DNA from: Gammaproteobacteria bacterium
Lineage (GTDB): Bacteria; Pseudomonadota; Gammaproteobacteria; Steroidobacterales; Steroidobacteraceae
Assembly: GCA_003137095.1 (NCBI GenBank)
Contig: PLET01000113.1
Coordinates: 20,269-84,268, forward strand
Direction: 5' to 3'
Length of the DNA: 64,000 bases
Under the pieces are notes generated by a model. It worked only from the letters and a program-made list of their open reading frames with translations, searched no databases and was not told the DNA's origin. The position numbers and the translations under genes were made by a program. The first letter of the stretch is position 1. The number at the start of each line of letters is the position of its first letter. Shown here in pieces: positions 48,139-58,280 of the stretch.

Positions 48139-49041
48139 TTGCGAATCTTTCAGGTTGACGCGTTTACGAGGACTCGCTTCACCGGCAATCCCGCGACCGT
48201 CGTGCTCGACGCCGACGGTCAGAGCGACGCGAACATGGCGGCGGTGGCGCGCGAGTTTCCGCACGCGGAGACCGCCTTCGTGTTCGCGGCCGACGCGCCC
48301 GACCACGACGTGCGGCTGCGCTTCTTCAACCCCCGCAAAGAATCGCTGTTCGTCGGCCATGCGACGATCGCGGCGCATGCCGTGCTGCTCGCGCTCGGAC
48401 GGCGCAGTTTCGGCATCAGCCGTCAGAAATCCGGCACGGGCATCCTCGAGGTGGCCGCCCTGGAGAAAAAGGCCCGCAACTCGCGGCACACAACCATCGA
48501 ATTCCGCCAATTGGTTGCCGAGCTCGAGAACCCGATGCCCTTCAAGACCACGCTGCGTGTGGCCGAGGCGCTGCGTCTGCCGGGAGCGCAGTTGCACGAG
48601 GTCATGCCGGCTCGGATCGCGCGCATGGGCGGCTCGCGTCTGCTGGTACCGGTCGCCGAATCCGGCTCTCTGGACGGGCTCGCGCCCAACCTCGAGACGC
48701 TGCTGGCGATCGGCAAGGAACTCTCGGTCGACGGCTTCTTCGCATTCGCATTTCGGCGCACCGGCGCCGAGCCGTCGACGGAATCACGCATGTTCTGCCC
48801 CGCGCTCGGCATCCCGGAGGATCCGGTGAGCGGCAACGCGCACGCCATGCTGGCCACTTATCTGTGGGAGTTGGGCCAGCTCGGCAAGGCCTCGTCTTCC
48901 TTCATCGGTCGGCAGGGCCGGCAGATGAAACGGCCGGGTCTGGTCAGCGTGAGACTGGAGGTGGACGAGGACCACGAACTCATCGCGGTGCGCATCGGCG
49001 GCAGCGCGGTCATCGTCAGCGAAGGCACGCTGGCGGCGTAA
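48139..49041 (+). CDS. PhzF-family isomerase
   Basis: This is a 300-residue protein of the PhzF/diaminopimelate-epimerase-like fold. It begins RIFQVDAFTRTRFTGNPA and carries the conserved glutamate in HAETAFVF, plus GHATIAAHAVLL and EDPVSGNAHAMLATYL. Known PhzF acts in phenazine synthesis, but most relatives, and this one with no phenazine genes nearby, have unknown substrates. The start is TTG at 48139: it gives the exact family N-terminus and has GGAG six bases upstream; an ATG at 48103 would add 12 residues. Confidence 0.85.
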   Translation: MRIFQVDAFTRTRFTGNPATVVLDADGQSDANMAAVAREFPHAETAFVFAADAPDHDVRLRFFNPRKESLFVGHATIAAHAVLLALGRRSFGISRQKSGTGILEVAALEKKARNSRHTTIEFRQLVAELENPMPFKTTLRVAEALRLPGAQLHEVMPARIARMGGSRLLVPVAESGSLDGLAPNLETLLAIGKELSVDGFFAFAFRRTGAEPSTESRMFCPALGIPEDPVSGNAHAMLATYLWELGQLGKASSSFIGRQGRQMKRPGLVSVRLEVDEDHELIAVRIGGSAVIVSEGTLAA

Positions 49042-49063
49042 GCCGGCGGTCCCGCACACGCTG

Positions 49064-49097
49064 CCTGCGGCCGGCCTCGCACGAGGCCGGCCGCAGG
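49064..49097. terminator. Perfect 16-bp inverted repeat between convergent genes
   Basis: The arms CCTGCGGCCGGCCTCG (49064-49079) and its exact complement (49082-49097) are separated by CA. It lies between the convergent PhzF and lipoprotein stops. The very stable GC hairpin could act as a bidirectional terminator or mRNA end, but no T-tract follows on either strand. Confidence 0.55.
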
Positions 49098-49110
49098 TGG
49101 CCGCAACGGA

Positions 49111-49731
49111 TCAGGTCGCCGCGGGAGCGGCAGCCGGCGGCAGGTCGAGCTTCAAGCCAGCCGCCACGGCCTCGATCTTGGTCTTCACATCCTTGGCAGT
49201 GTTGACCGCCTCCTCGAGATTGCCGGCGGAAAACGCCGCCTGCGCCTTGGACCACAGCGCCGTGGCGTCGGCCAGACCCGCTTTGGCGGCCGGCACGTCG
49301 ATGCCGGTGGCGAGCTTCTTGCCGGACTTCTTGCCGAGCAGATCGATGCGGCTCTGAATGGCGGTGACGTAGCCCGGCAGTGCCGTCGACAATCCTGACC
49401 AGTCGGTGTTCAACGCCTTGAGGACTTCATCCTTCTTGGCGGCCGCGGCGGTGGCCAGGCCCTGGGCTGCGGTCAGCACCGCCGGTGCGCCGGATACCAC
49501 CGCTGCGTAGTCCTTCTTGTCGAACGAGGCCTTCAGGTCCGCCAGCTTGGCCTGCACGTCATGCAGCTGATCCGGCACGTACTTCTCGGCGTCCGCCGAT
49601 GCCGCGCTGACCGTCGAGTCGATGTCGCCGATAAGCTTTTTCGCGGGCTCCATTTGTCCGGCACATGCCGCAAGCAGGCTCGCGGCGAGGGCGACAAAGG
49701 CGTACTGACGGACACGAAGTGGCAGTGACAT
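49111..49731 (-). CDS. Helical lipoprotein of unknown function
   Basis: This is a 206-residue lipoprotein: a signal peptide ending in LLAAC (Cys23) and a long, Ala/Lys-rich helical region with repeats of the type DVQAKLADLKASF and AKAGLADATALW. The segment GNLEEAVNTAKDVKTKIEAV resembles a single helical-hairpin repeat. The tail is Ala/Pro rich. AGGAG lies seven bases before the ATG. I do not recognise the family. The codon use is like its neighbours and no operon partner is adjacent. Confidence 0.8.
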   Translation of the reverse strand: MSLPLRVRQYAFVALAASLLAACAGQMEPAKKLIGDIDSTVSAASADAEKYVPDQLHDVQAKLADLKASFDKKDYAAVVSGAPAVLTAAQGLATAAAAKKDEVLKALNTDWSGLSTALPGYVTAIQSRIDLLGKKSGKKLATGIDVPAAKAGLADATALWSKAQAAFSAGNLEEAVNTAKDVKTKIEAVAAGLKLDLPPAAAPAAT

Positions 49732-49870
49732 GATTGACTCCTTTTATATCCACTGAATGGTTAGTGTGACAATCCGTAGGGTGACCGGATGGAATCCCGA
49801 AAGCGTACGCCGCGCGCCCGTGGCCCGCCAGGGAAGGCGCATGACAAGGCCTTCATGTTGGCGGGGCTGC

Positions 49871-50611
49871 TCACGAGCGCGGCATTTCACTGCGGGCGCG
49901 GTCGAGCCATTCGCCCTGGGCTTTGCGGTAATGCGCCGGGCCGAGTTCGGCGCTCTCCAACAATTCCGTGAACACCCGGCGCGCCTCGTCGGGCTTGCCG
50001 CGGCGCTTGAGCAGCATGCCCTGGCGGAAGCGCGCTTCGGCGCCGGGATACCCCGGCGCGATTGCGGCATACTCATGCTCGGCCGCCTCCAGTGCGCCAT
50101 CCGCCTCGAGCGATCGCGCATACAGCAATCGCGCATCGGCGGAATTGAAATCGGGGTTCTGCTGCGTCAGGCGCTCCAACATGGCGCGCGCCGCCGCATG
50201 ATCCTTCTTGGCGTACAGTGCCCGCGCCAGCCCGAGCAGCAGGGTCGGATCGTGTTCGAAGATTCCCTTCAACCCCGCGCTGTACACGCCGATGGCGGCG
50301 TCGTATTGGCCGCGGTTGAACAACTCCTCGGCGAGCCGGCGCCGCGCGTCGACGTTTCCGGAAATCTCCACCTCGGCGCTCGCGCGCCGCAGGTTGCGGT
50401 CGGGGTCGATGAACTTCTGCACGCCCGCGCGCGCGCGCCGCGCCGTACGGCCGCCGAACAGCCCCGGCAGAATCTCCATGACCACATAGGCGATCGGGCC
50501 CGCCGCCGGCAGCAGGGCGATCGCCCAGATCCACAACGAATTGCGTCCGGTCTTGATCACATGCACGATCAAGCCGACCTGTATCAGCAGCGACAACACG
50601 ATCAACGGCAC
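49871..50611 (-). CDS. TPR membrane protein with PLDc_N-like N-terminus
   Basis: This is a 246-residue protein. Two N-terminal helices (PLIVLSLLIQVGLIVHVIKT, then LWIWAIALLPAAGPIAYVVM) resemble the membrane domain at the start of cardiolipin synthases, but no phospholipase D motif follows. Tetratricopeptide repeats fill the rest (from about residue 90: RLAEELFNRGQYDAAIGVYS, LLLGLARALYAKKDHAAARA). The start is GTG at 50611 with GGAGG upstream, overlapping the end of the ABC ATPase gene by 10 bases, so the two are probably co-translated. Its role is unknown. Confidence 0.82.
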   Translation of the reverse strand: MPLIVLSLLIQVGLIVHVIKTGRNSLWIWAIALLPAAGPIAYVVMEILPGLFGGRTARRARAGVQKFIDPDRNLRRASAEVEISGNVDARRRLAEELFNRGQYDAAIGVYSAGLKGIFEHDPTLLLGLARALYAKKDHAAARAMLERLTQQNPDFNSADARLLYARSLEADGALEAAEHEYAAIAPGYPGAEARFRQGMLLKRRGKPDEARRVFTELLESAELGPAHYRKAQGEWLDRARSEMPRS

Positions 50612-52137
50612 GGCGCCCTCCGCGGGCGCACTGCGCCCGAGCGTCCGGCCCATTGTAGCCAATTAGAATCATGCACCGTGGCCTGACGCTTGTGTAGATG
50701 CAGCACATGCGTCATGCCGCGCGGCAGATCCTCGAGGTGATGCACGGCGATGATCATGGCCACACCGCGCCGCATCAGCCGCGCGAGCAGGCGCTTCGTC
50801 GCGGCGCGCTGCCGCGGATCGAGGCCGGTGAGCGGCTCATCGAGCAGCAGCATGCGCGCGCTGCCCGCGAGCGCGCGCGCGATGAGGGCGCGCCGCAGCT
50901 GCCCATAGGACAGTTCGCGCGGACGGCGCCGCGCTGCCGTCGACAGACCGAAGAACCGGAGCCAGCGAGTTGCGGTGCGGCGATCCTGGGCGGTGGCCGC
51001 CTCGCACAGCCCGATGCTCGCGTGCCGTCCGCTCGCCACCAGGTCCAGCAGGCTCACATCCACGGCGTAATCGGCCTGCAGCTCGGGCGACACGTAGCCG
51101 ACGTGGCGTTTCCACGCCTCGATCGGCGTCCCGGCGGGAAATCCGCGGCGCTCGAGGCGACCGCCGTGCGCGGGCGACAGATCGCCGTACAGCAGCTTGA
51201 GGAAGCTGGATTTGCCGGCGCCATTGTCGCCGAGCACCGCCCAATGCTCGCCTTTGCGCATCTCCCAGTCCACGCCGGCGAGCACGCGCCGATAGCCGAC
51301 GTACAGATCCGCACGGACGATGCGCAGCAGCATTGCACCGCGGCGCCGCGGCGCCACGGGCGGACGGGACACGCGCACGGCACCGCGTGATGTGCACTGC
51401 GCGTCGTCCGCCGCAGCGGCGCCCCAGATGCCTGCCGCCATGCGTCCGACCCGCCGCACGCGGCCACCGTCGAGTTCGAGGACCCTGGTCGTGCCCCGCG
51501 GCACGTCGATTGCCCGATGCGCCGCCGCGATCCAGGATTGTCCGCGCCGCCGCCGCTCCTCCAGAATGTCATCGAGGCGGCGCCGATAATGGACGTCGAG
51601 GCCGTTGTACATCTCGTCGAGCAGCAGCCAGTCAGGCTCCGGGGCGAGCGCCCGCGCGAGCATCGCCAGCCGTTTCTGACCGTAGGACAGCGACAGAAAA
51701 TGCGCCGCAGCCCGCGCGGTGAGTCCGCAGGCGGCCAGCACCTCGCGCACCCGCCGGCTCTGCGCGGCCGTGACCGGTTCGAGCAACAGGTCGCTGCCGT
51801 GCAGGCCGGTCGCAACCAGGTCGCAAACCGGCAGATCCCAGCCGTACCTCGCGTATTTGTCCTGACGCTCGGCGCCGACGTAGCCGATGCGCGGTTTGGC
51901 GTCGGCGAGCTCGATCTGGCGGCGCCCGATCCGGTAGATCCGCCGTTCGCGCCCGGTCGGGGTCGGCCACACATCGCCGGCGATGAGCTTGAGCAACTGC
52001 GTCTTGCCGGCGCCGTTGCCGCCGAGAAGCGCCCAGCGCTGCGCGCCGCGCAGTTGCAAGGAGATATCCTTGAGGACCCAGCGCCCGCCGCGCCGCACGC
52101 CCGCCACGTGCAGCGAGATGCCCATGCGTTCGGTCAT
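50602..52137 (-). CDS. Soluble double ABC ATPase, ModF-like
   Basis: This is a 511-residue protein with two ABC nucleotide-binding domains and no membrane helices. Walker A is GGNGAGKT (about 39-46) in the first half and GDNGAGKS in the second; Walker B is LLLDEMYNGLD and LLLDEPLTGLD. The signature motifs are the variants LSYGQKR and LSYGQLR rather than LSGGQ, as in ModF. The first domain ends with AAHRAID and the second with AVHHLED, the H-loop histidines. No molybdate transport genes are nearby. The ATG at 52137 (MTERMGISLHV) is preferred over an earlier in-frame ATG. It overlaps the TPR gene. Confidence 0.87.
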   Translation of the reverse strand: MTERMGISLHVAGVRRGGRWVLKDISLQLRGAQRWALLGGNGAGKTQLLKLIAGDVWPTPTGRERRIYRIGRRQIELADAKPRIGYVGAERQDKYARYGWDLPVCDLVATGLHGSDLLLEPVTAAQSRRVREVLAACGLTARAAAHFLSLSYGQKRLAMLARALAPEPDWLLLDEMYNGLDVHYRRRLDDILEERRRRGQSWIAAAHRAIDVPRGTTRVLELDGGRVRRVGRMAAGIWGAAAADDAQCTSRGAVRVSRPPVAPRRRGAMLLRIVRADLYVGYRRVLAGVDWEMRKGEHWAVLGDNGAGKSSFLKLLYGDLSPAHGGRLERRGFPAGTPIEAWKRHVGYVSPELQADYAVDVSLLDLVASGRHASIGLCEAATAQDRRTATRWLRFFGLSTAARRRPRELSYGQLRRALIARALAGSARMLLLDEPLTGLDPRQRAATKRLLARLMRRGVAMIIAVHHLEDLPRGMTHVLHLHKRQATVHDSNWLQWAGRSGAVRPRRAPCR

Positions 52138-52228
52138 GAAATTCCCGGCGTCACTCCCCGCCACTGTATCGGCAGCCGCCGCTTTAGGCGAGCTTGCGCG
52201 ATGCGCGGGAGCGGCTACACTGGGCGGC

Positions 52229-52768
52229 ATGTCAAAGCCACCCAACGCCCGGCGATTCGGTGTTCCACCGGCTTGGGCCGAGATTGCGCGTCCCGATGGC
52301 CAGCAGTGTCAGCGCTTCCTGGCCGAATCCCTGTCGCTGTTGCTGGCCGATCTGCTGCGATCGGTGCTGTCGGACGCAAGTCCGACCGTGGCGGCGGAGG
52401 AAGCGGCGATCGAGCGCTATCGCAATCTGGCCGACACGCTCGCCGACGGCGATACCCGGCGGCGCACCAGCACGGGCATCACCCGCGCCGGGCTTGCCAA
52501 GCGCTGCGTGACCTGGCTCAAGCTGCTGCTCGCGGCGCCGCCCAATCTGTCGTCCACGGCCGCCATGCGCGAATTCATCGACGCACTGAACCTGTTCCCG
52601 TCGCTGTTCGACAGCGAGCCCTCGGCCCGTTCGCGGCGCGCCCGGCTGACCTGGCTGCTCACGCACGACCGGCGTCTCGATGCCAGCACCCGGGAGGCCG
52701 CCACGGCCCTGATCGAGGCCTGCGAGCACCTGGGAGTGCTGCTCTGGCCGGACGCGGAGACGGCTTGA
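52229..52768 (+). CDS. Uncharacterised 179-residue protein
   Basis: I do not recognise this family. The sequence is soluble, mostly helical and Ala/Leu/Arg rich, with no signal peptide and no obvious catalytic motif. Stretches such as FLAESLSLLLADLLRSVLSD and FIDALNLFPSLFDSE look like packed helices. It is divergent from the ModF-like gene and precedes the desaturase gene by 74 bases, with a possible promoter between. The ATG at 52229 follows GGGCGGC. It shows the same GC-rich codon use as its neighbours, supporting a real gene. Confidence 0.65.
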   Translation: MSKPPNARRFGVPPAWAEIARPDGQQCQRFLAESLSLLLADLLRSVLSDASPTVAAEEAAIERYRNLADTLADGDTRRRTSTGITRAGLAKRCVTWLKLLLAAPPNLSSTAAMREFIDALNLFPSLFDSEPSARSRRARLTWLLTHDRRLDASTREAATALIEACEHLGVLLWPDAETA

Positions 52769-52799
52769 TCTAGTTCCGATATCGCCGTCTACGAAGGCG

Positions 52800-52805
52800 T
52801 ATAAT
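52800..52805 (+). promoter_or_regulatory. Likely -10 box of the desaturase gene
   Basis: A perfect TATAAT lies 37 bases before the desaturase ATG. No good -35 box is at 16-18 bases; TTCCGA at 20 bases is the nearest. An imperfect dyad (CGCC-N9-GGCG) just upstream might bind a regulator. Confidence 0.4.
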
Positions 52806-52842
52806 GTGCCGGTTTACCCGTTCGCCTGCCGACCGGAGCATT

Positions 52843-53991
52843 ATGCAAGAACCATCACCGCCCGAGCGCGGTTGTCCTGTGCCGCCTGCGGCCGATTCCG
52901 CCGTGCCGTCCTTGGCCGATTCCCCGGCATCGCCGGTGGCCGAGCGCTCGCGACGCACCTGGCGCACGATGCTGCAGCCGTTCGCGGCGAAGCGCGCCAT
53001 CGCAACCCCCTTCCTCTGGTTCCTGCTCGATTGGCTGGTGCTCGGCGCGGCGATTGCCAGCCTGCTGATCGTGGACTTCCTGGCGGTGAAGATATTCGCT
53101 TCACTGGTCGCCGCGCTGTGGATCGCGCGCCTGTTCGTGATCGGCCACGATGCGTGCCACGGCTCCTATACCCCGAACAAGACGCTGAACAAGTGGATCG
53201 GCAGGATCGCCTTCCTGCCCTCGCTCACGCCTTACAGCCTCTGGGAGATCGGACACAACCTCGCGCATCACGGTTTCACCAATCTCAAGGGCAGGGATTA
53301 CGTTTGGACGCCGTTTTCGCCCAATGAGTTCGCCCGCCTCTCCTGGGTGCGGCGCCGGCTCGAGCGCGTATACCGCAGCGGTGTCGGCCAGGGCATCTAT
53401 TACATGGTCGAGATGTGGTGGAAGAAATTGTTCTTCCCGGGCCGCAAGCATGTCTCCAGCCGCCGCACCAGCTACACCTGGGACAGCCTGTTGGTGGCCT
53501 CCTTCGCCGTGCTGTGGATCGGCGGACTGATCGCGTGGGGCCTGTACAGCGGCCGCTCGGTCTGGTCGCTGCTGTTTTTCGGCTTCGCGGTGCCCTTTTT
53601 CTTCTGGAATTGCCTGATGGGCTTCGTCATTTACGTGCAGCACACCCACCCGCGGGTGGCCTGGTACGACCGGCGCGACGAATGGAGCGCCAATCTCGGT
53701 TATGCCACGACCACGGTGCACGTCAAACTCATGCGGCCCCTCGACGGCCTGATCCATTATATCCTCGAGCACGGCGCGCATCACGTGAACATGGGCATTC
53801 CGATGTACCGCCTCAAGGAGGCGCAGGCGCGCCTTACGGCGACGCTGGATGAGCGGCTGAATTCCGAGATGTTCACCTGGCGCTACTACTGGAACACGGT
53901 GCGGCGCTGCAAGCTCTACGATTTTGCGCAGCACGTCTGGATGGATTTCGACGGGCGCATCACCTCCGAGCCGCTGGTTCAGACCCGCTAG
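52843..53991 (+). CDS. Membrane fatty-acid desaturase
   Basis: This is a 382-residue integral-membrane desaturase with three histidine boxes: HDACHGS (from residue 102), HNLAHH (138-143) and HGAHH (about 310-314). These bind the di-iron centre. The N-terminal 40 residues are Pro/Ser rich. The family introduces double bonds into acyl chains; the substrate and regioselectivity are not readable. The ATG at 52843 has GGAG just upstream. It is convergent with the TonB receptor gene, five bases away. No electron-donor reductase is adjacent, though ferredoxins are in the window. Confidence 0.87.
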   Translation: MQEPSPPERGCPVPPAADSAVPSLADSPASPVAERSRRTWRTMLQPFAAKRAIATPFLWFLLDWLVLGAAIASLLIVDFLAVKIFASLVAALWIARLFVIGHDACHGSYTPNKTLNKWIGRIAFLPSLTPYSLWEIGHNLAHHGFTNLKGRDYVWTPFSPNEFARLSWVRRRLERVYRSGVGQGIYYMVEMWWKKLFFPGRKHVSSRRTSYTWDSLLVASFAVLWIGGLIAWGLYSGRSVWSLLFFGFAVPFFFWNCLMGFVIYVQHTHPRVAWYDRRDEWSANLGYATTTVHVKLMRPLDGLIHYILEHGAHHVNMGIPMYRLKEAQARLTATLDERLNSEMFTWRYYWNTVRRCKLYDFAQHVWMDFDGRITSEPLVQTR

Positions 53992-53996
53992 CCGCA

Positions 53997-55889
53997 TCAA
54001 AATCTCGTCCTGATCCCCGCGAAGACCCCGAGGCTCGGCTGCAGGAAGCCCACCGGGTTCTCATAGCGGCGGTCGAGCAGATTGGTGACCCGGCCGTAGA
54101 GGCTCCAATTCTTCGACAGGCCATAGCTTGCGGCGGCGTTCACGGTCGTGAAGCCGGGCGCGGTCAGCCGCGGTATCGAGAAATCCCGGTTGCCGTCGAT
54201 CCAGGAGCCCGAGCTGATTACCGTGGCGTCGAGCTGCAGGCGGCCGGTGGCGCGCCAATCGACGTTCAGATCGCCCATGTGCTTGGGACGTCGCAGCAGC
54301 TCCTGGTGCTGGATCTCATCCGTGGCCTGCGTGAACGTGTAATCCAGCCGCCAGGTCAGATTGCGGCTCGGCTGGTAGGCAAGGAAGCTTTCCGCCCCCT
54401 CCGTGACCGCCCGCCCGATGTTGGCGTACGAGCTGAAATCCGCATTGTCGGTGATCAGATTCTTGATGTCGTTGCGAAACAGCGTCACGCCGAAGCGTAT
54501 GACGTTGAGGGCGAGCGCCTGCTCGAAGCCCAGATCATAGCCGGTGCTGCTTTCCGGCCGCAGATTCGGATTGGCGTAGAAGCCGAAGTCCGGAAAATTC
54601 TGGTACAGCTGATCGAGCGTTGGGGCCTTGAAGCCGGAGCCGACGCTCGCCTTGAGTTTGGTGCCGGTGTCCTCGATCACATAGGCGGGCGCCACGCGGT
54701 AGGTCGTCTCGCCGCCGAAGCGGTCGTTGTCGTCGTAGCGCAGGCTCAGCGTGCTGAAGAGCCCGCCGCCGAACTCCGATTGCAGCTCGGCATAGCCGGA
54801 ACTGGTGCTCGTGGCGGCGGACAGCGGCACGGAAATCTCGTCCCTCTCGTGTTCCGCGCCGAGCACGAGCTTCTGTCCGGCCATCATCCGCCAGTTTCCC
54901 TGCCAGTCGAATTTCACCCGGTCGCCGAAAAAATCGCCCGGCGGATTGTCGGGGCTGGAATCGTAGCTCCGGATGTTGCTGTAAGCGGCACCGACGGTCT
55001 GCTCGAGCAACCCCATAAACGCCGTGAGATGCGCGGTGGCGCGTGCGTAATACTGGTGGGTATCGTTCTCGCTCTGGCTGGAGTCGGGCGTCGCCGGAGT
55101 GGTGTCGTAGTCATCACCCGTGAGCCGAAGATGGGTGTCCGAATAGCGTGCCACCAGTCCGAGGTCGAACTGATCCGTCACGTCGAGGCCGAGCTTGGTC
55201 GATCCGGTGAGGTTGTCGTAGTAATCGTCGATGCGCCGCTCGCCCGGTGCGAGCAGATCGAGCGGCGTGACCGGCATTTCGCCGGCATGGTAGTGCTCCA
55301 GGTTCGCCGCGTAGCGAAACCCGTCGACGGAGCCGCTCATGCTGCCGTTCTGATTGAAGGTATCGACGGATCCCGCCTCGACGGAGGCGCCGAATTGCGC
55401 CGGTCCCGAGCCGCTCTTGGTGATGACGTTGATCACGCCGCCGATGGCGTCCGAACCGTACAAACCGCTCTGCGGGCCGCGCAGTATTTCGACCTTCTGG
55501 ATGTCCTGCGTCAGGAACTGGCCGAAATCGAAGGCGCCGCTCGAGGGGTCGCTCACGTCGATGCCGTCGACCAAAACCTTGGTGTGGTTGGAATTGGTGC
55601 CGCGCATGAACACGGAAGTTTGGCCGCCCGCTCCGCCGGTTTGCACCACATTGAGCCCCGGCACCAGTTTGAGCAGGTCGGGCAGCGTCTGAATCTGTCG
55701 GTCGGCGATGTCGTCCGCCGAGACCACGGTTATGCTGCTGGCGACCTGCAATTCGGGCGTCGGAATGCGGGTGGCGGTGACCACCACGGTATCCGGGCTG
55801 TCATCGACGGCGGCGCCGGCGGACTCGAGCAGAGAAACCGCCGCGAAGAGCGCGACGCCCGCAATCGATGCAATGGATGATTTGCGCAC
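53997..55889 (-). CDS. btuB: TonB-dependent cobalamin receptor BtuB-like
   Basis: This is a 630-residue outer-membrane receptor with a signal peptide (about 1-27), a TonB box (DTVVVTATR, about 32-40), a plug domain (LPDLLKLVPGLNVVQTGGAGG, VEILRGPQSGLYGSDAIGGVINVI) and a 22-stranded barrel ending in Phe (GIRTRF). The cobalamin riboswitch upstream identifies vitamin B12 or a related corrinoid as the ligand. The start is GTG at 55889 with AGGAG six bases upstream. No BtuFCD genes follow in the window. Confidence 0.93.
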   Translation of the reverse strand: MRKSSIASIAGVALFAAVSLLESAGAAVDDSPDTVVVTATRIPTPELQVASSITVVSADDIADRQIQTLPDLLKLVPGLNVVQTGGAGGQTSVFMRGTNSNHTKVLVDGIDVSDPSSGAFDFGQFLTQDIQKVEILRGPQSGLYGSDAIGGVINVITKSGSGPAQFGASVEAGSVDTFNQNGSMSGSVDGFRYAANLEHYHAGEMPVTPLDLLAPGERRIDDYYDNLTGSTKLGLDVTDQFDLGLVARYSDTHLRLTGDDYDTTPATPDSSQSENDTHQYYARATAHLTAFMGLLEQTVGAAYSNIRSYDSSPDNPPGDFFGDRVKFDWQGNWRMMAGQKLVLGAEHERDEISVPLSAATSTSSGYAELQSEFGGGLFSTLSLRYDDNDRFGGETTYRVAPAYVIEDTGTKLKASVGSGFKAPTLDQLYQNFPDFGFYANPNLRPESSTGYDLGFEQALALNVIRFGVTLFRNDIKNLITDNADFSSYANIGRAVTEGAESFLAYQPSRNLTWRLDYTFTQATDEIQHQELLRRPKHMGDLNVDWRATGRLQLDATVISSGSWIDGNRDFSIPRLTAPGFTTVNAAASYGLSKNWSLYGRVTNLLDRRYENPVGFLQPSLGVFAGIRTRF

Positions 55890-55967
55890 TGAATTCTCCT
55901 GGGATGGGAACCAGGAATCGGCGCACGAAAGACCGGTGGTTTGCAGAAGATGTCCAAACGATGCCTC

Positions 55968-55997
55968 CGCGACGACGACTCCAACACTGTCGTCGCG
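55968..55997 (-). promoter_or_regulatory. Hairpin between the riboswitch and btuB
   Basis: A 9-bp stem (55968-55976 with 55989-55997; CGCGACGAC paired with GTCGTCGCG) closes a 12-base loop. It lies about 80 bases before the start codon and may be part of the expression platform. No T-run follows, so termination is not evident. Confidence 0.4.
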
Positions 55998-56044
55998 ACG
56001 GTTTCCCCCGCAGTCATCGGCGCACCCCGGCCGGTAACAGGACG

Positions 56045-56209
56045 ACGGCGAGAGGCGGGTATCCTGGCTCCCGGGTCGTCGCTTCCGGCCCGCCTTCCCG
56101 AGGCTTCATCGCCTCAGTGGATTCGTGGACCTTCGCTCGCCGGTTACAGTTGCGGGGGCAGCCGCGGCATCACACCGCGTTCCGATTTGAATCCCTTGCG
56201 GGAACCTTT
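56045..56209 (-). promoter_or_regulatory. Cobalamin riboswitch
   Basis: The minus strand carries the classic elements in order: AGGTTCCC near the 5' end, GGAACGCGGTG, the core GCTGCCCCCGCAACTGTAA (56144-56162) and the B12 box GAGCCAGGATACCCGCCTC (56052-56070). It controls the btuB-like receptor gene that starts at 55889. The whole 360-base gap 55890-56249 between fghA and btuB is filled by this riboswitch and the following hairpin; I see no gene in it. Confidence 0.93.
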
Positions 56210-56249
56210 CGCGTGGGGCGGATCATACCCGCGCAAATCGGCGGATGCA

Positions 56250-57088
56250 TCAATTTTTCAGCAGCTCGGCGTGATGGCGCAGATGATCGGTCATGAAAGT
56301 CTGAATGAAATAATAGCCGTGATCGTAACCCGGCTGCATTCGCAGCCGCAGCGGCTGACCTGATCTGGCCGCGGCCGCCGCGAAGCGATCGGTGAGCAAT
56401 TGATCGGCCAGATATTTGTCGGCGGTGCCCTGGTCGATCAGGATGGGACCGGGAAATGGACGGGTCGCGACCAGTTCGGTCGCATCGTGCTCGCGCCAGG
56501 CGGCGGCGTCCATGCCCAGATAGCGCGTGAATGCCTTGACGCCCCAGGGGCAGTGCATGGGATTGGCGATCGGCGCGAAGGCGGACACGGATTTATAGAG
56601 TCCGGGATTGCGCAGCGCACAAGTGAGCGCGCCGTGTCCGCCCATCGAATGGCCGAAGATGCCGGCGGCGGCCCGCGCCGGGAGATTCGCGGCCACCAGC
56701 GCCGGCAGTTCGCGCGTCACATAGCTGTACATGCGATAGTGCGCCGCCCACGGCAATTGCGTCGCATCGAGATAAAACCCGGCCGAAAAGCCGAAATCCC
56801 AATCATCCGCGTCGCCCGGAATGCGCGGTACGCGCGGACTGGTGTCCGGGGAGATCAACATCAGGCCCAATTCGGCCGCACACTGCTGCGCGTGGCCCTT
56901 GATGACGAAGGTCTCTTCCGTGCAGGTCAGACCGGAGAGGAAATACAGCACGGGCACGTCCGCCTCCCGGGCCTGCGGTGGCAGGTACGCGGCAAACTTC
57001 ATCGGTCCCCGGACTTCGACCGAGTCGTGCTCGTAGAAACGCTGCACTCCGCCGAAACAGGCGTGCTCGGACAACAGCCGCGGCGCCG

Positions 57089-57092
<4 letters not shown>
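56250..57092 (-). CDS. fghA: S-formylglutathione hydrolase
   Basis: This is a 280-residue alpha/beta-hydrolase esterase that splits S-formylglutathione to formate and glutathione, the second step of formaldehyde detoxification. The nucleophile is Ser149 in FGHSMGGHGAL. The oxyanion/N-terminal signature YFLSGLTCTEETF and the C-terminal GYDHGYYFIQTF with the catalytic His are present. It overlaps the adhC stop by four bases (ATGA). The neighbouring riboswitch belongs to the next gene, not this one. Confidence 0.95.
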
Positions 57093-58201
<1,109 letters not shown>

Positions 58202-58280
58202 TTGAGGGCATCCTTGTTATTCGGAACGGGCGCGTGACCGGCCTACCCTAAATCAACCCACGGCGACTTGGAAGGCAGAC

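Noticed and set aside
48139..49041. PhzF as part of a phenazine operon
   Set aside because: No other phz genes are in the window; most PhzF-family proteins are not linked to phenazines.
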